A stretch of DNA of 64,000 bases. Source: Bacillota bacterium. GTDB lineage: Bacteria; Bacillota; Clostridia; Oscillospirales; Ruminococcaceae. The position numbers were made by a program, and so were the translations under genes. The stretch's first letter is position 1. Every line of letters starts with the position of its first letter. Shown here in pieces: positions 63,048 through 64,000 of this stretch. The notes beneath the pieces are model-generated. The model made no database searches. It was not told the DNA's origin and saw only the letters and a list, made by a program, of their open reading frames with translations. The stretch is from contig JAEYNX010000029.1 in assembly GCA_023412215.1 (NCBI GenBank), positions 1 through 64,000 of the forward strand, read 5' to 3'.

Positions 63048-64000
63048 GCTACGAAATGGTTGCAGGGCTTGAAACCCACATCGAGCTTTCCACCGACACC
63101 AAGATATTCTGCGGCTGCACCACGGCGTTCGGCGCCGAGCCCAACACCAACTGCTGCCCCATCTGCATCGGCCTGCCCGGCACGCTGCCAAAGCTCAACC
63201 GCAAGGTGGTGGATTACGCCATTCTGGCGGGGCTTGCCACCAACTGTGAGATCAACCCCATCTCGAAGATGGATCGTAAAAATTACGTTTACCCCGACCT
63301 GCCGAAGGCCTATCAGGTTTCGCAGTATGATAAACCGCTCTGCCGCAGAGGCTACGTTACCCTTTCCTCCGGCAAGCGCATCAATATTACGCGCATCCAC
63401 ATCGAAGAGGACGCGGGCAAGCTGGTGCACGAGCGCGGGGATACCTATGTAGACTACAACCGCGGCGGCGTACCGCTGATCGAGGTCGTTACCGAGCCGG
63501 ATATCCGCAGCATCGACGAAGCCATCGAGTATGTGGAGAAGCTGCAGCTTATCATGAAATACATCGGTGTTTCGGACGTTAAGATGCAGGAGGGCTCCTT
63601 GCGCTGCGACGTAAACATCTCGGTGCGCAAGCAGGGCGATGAGAAGCTCGGTACCCGCGCGGAGATCAAGAACATGAACTCGTTTGCCTTTATGGCAAAG
63701 GCACTGCAATATGAGTTTGAACGGCAGGTAGACCTGCTCGAGAGCGGCGAGAAGGTTGTGCAGGAGACCCGGCGCTACAACACCGAGACCGGCGAGACCG
63801 AGGCCATGCGCGGCAAAGAGGATGCGCACGACTACCGTTACTTCCGCGAGCCGGACCTCGTCACCATCCAGACCGGCCCGGAGGATATCGCAAGCCTTCG
63901 TAAGCTGCTGCCGGAGCTGCCGGAGCAGAAGCTCGCGCGGTATATCATCGATTACGGAATCCCCGAGGCCGACGCGCAGCTGATTGTGAGATACCGCAAG
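63044..64000 (+). CDS. gatB: Aspartyl/glutamyl-tRNA amidotransferase subunit B (3' end outside window)
   Basis: Kinase/transamidase subunit that activates Asp- or Glu-tRNA; 319 codons are visible and the frame is open at the right edge. The N-terminal cradle domain begins YEMVAGLETHIELSTDTKIF; the zinc-site cysteines are in FCGCTTAF and NTNCCPICIGLPG; the catalytic stretch includes INITRIHIEEDAGKL and VDYNRGGVPLIEVVTEPDI. Start overlaps gatA by four bases (ATGA). Completes the gatCAB operon. Confidence 0.96.
   Translation, partial: MSYEMVAGLETHIELSTDTKIFCGCTTAFGAEPNTNCCPICIGLPGTLPKLNRKVVDYAILAGLATNCEINPISKMDRKNYVYPDLPKAYQVSQYDKPLCRRGYVTLSSGKRINITRIHIEEDAGKLVHERGDTYVDYNRGGVPLIEVVTEPDIRSIDEAIEYVEKLQLIMKYIGVSDVKMQEGSLRCDVNISVRKQGDEKLGTRAEIKNMNSFAFMAKALQYEFERQVDLLESGEKVVQETRRYNTETGETEAMRGKEDAHDYRYFREPDLVTIQTGPEDIASLRKLLPELPEQKLARYIIDYGIPEADAQLIVRYRK

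Overview
The window reads as a chromosomal segment of a Gram-positive, low-to-moderate GC Clostridia (Oscillospirales/Ruminococcaceae-like) organism. The lineage call is an inference from gene content: an rplU-prp-rpmA-obgE-mrnC block in which L27 carries a cleavable N-terminal extension, a paired YfmF/YfmH M16 peptidase set, aspS followed directly by gatCAB, a CotJC/manganese-catalase-type spore-coat relative, a c-di-GMP-I riboswitch, and SGNH hydrolase plus DUF4358 lipoprotein and DUF4367 anti-sigma families that are typical of Clostridia. Most of the window is GC-rich by eye; the stretches at about 0.5-5.5 kb and 28.0-28.9 kb are visibly AT-richer and look more recently acquired or faster evolving.

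Layout. 1-1.2 kb: the right-hand end of a phage-derived lysis region (partial NlpC/P60-type endolysin, a 43-residue membrane peptide, a 126-residue membrane-anchored protein behind a terminator-bearing leader). 1.3-3.3 kb: a TetR regulator and a DapB/diaminopentanoate-dehydrogenase-like oxidoreductase with a CRP-like palindrome at its promoter. 3.3-5.4 kb: an ECF sigma factor, DUF4367 anti-sigma factor and small secreted protein. 5.4-7.3 kb: a 5'-truncated manganese-catalase/CotJC-like head joined to about 48 hexapeptide repeats, followed by a solitary LLH-family holin. 7.4-8.4 kb: an HD-GYP phosphodiesterase under a c-di-GMP-I riboswitch. 8.6-16.3 kb: an accessory run of small regulators, membrane proteins, zinc ribbons and tiny genes, including a Trp/Pro/Arg-rich peptide and a DUF2089 regulator with a perfect 37-bp operator. 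16.4-22.4 kb (minus strand): a translationally coupled flippase, GNAT-fusion, aspartate-racemase operon, PepD, and cofactor-independent phosphoglycerate mutase. 22.6-31.0 kb: PII-like protein with a CPA2 antiporter, epimerase, M23 peptidase, DNA alkylation repair protein, YjbQ, a duplicated-domain hypothetical protein and a chemoreceptor. 31.3-38.0 kb: tRNA-Thr(CGU), SGNH/DUF4358 pair, SulP transporter, NAD synthetase. 38.3-41.0 kb: an amino-acid ABC transporter behind a long structured leader with its own terminator. 41-49.8 kb: MutY and a 2466-residue cyclic beta-1,2-glucan synthase-type protein (GT84 plus GH94). 49.9-64 kb: core genes yfmF-yfmH-lgt-folD, rplU-prp-rpmA, obgE-mrnC, a MshEN/CheX-like protein with a response regulator, and aspS-gatC-gatA-gatB (gatB runs off the right edge).

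How genes work together. The ribosomal block is coherent: Prp should remove the nine-residue extension of L27, and MrnC matures 23S rRNA. aspS-gatCAB should make Asn-tRNA (and Gln-tRNA) by transamidation, and AspRS carries the His that marks non-discriminating enzymes. The c-di-GMP riboswitch/HD-GYP pair forms a feedback loop. The most unusual objects are the catalase head with the left-handed-beta-helix-like hexapeptide array beside a lone holin, the orphan structured leader at 38.3 kb, the apparent ACG start of mrnC, and the 37-bp palindrome that swallows the DUF2089 promoter. No CRISPR array, insertion sequence, rRNA or replication origin was seen.
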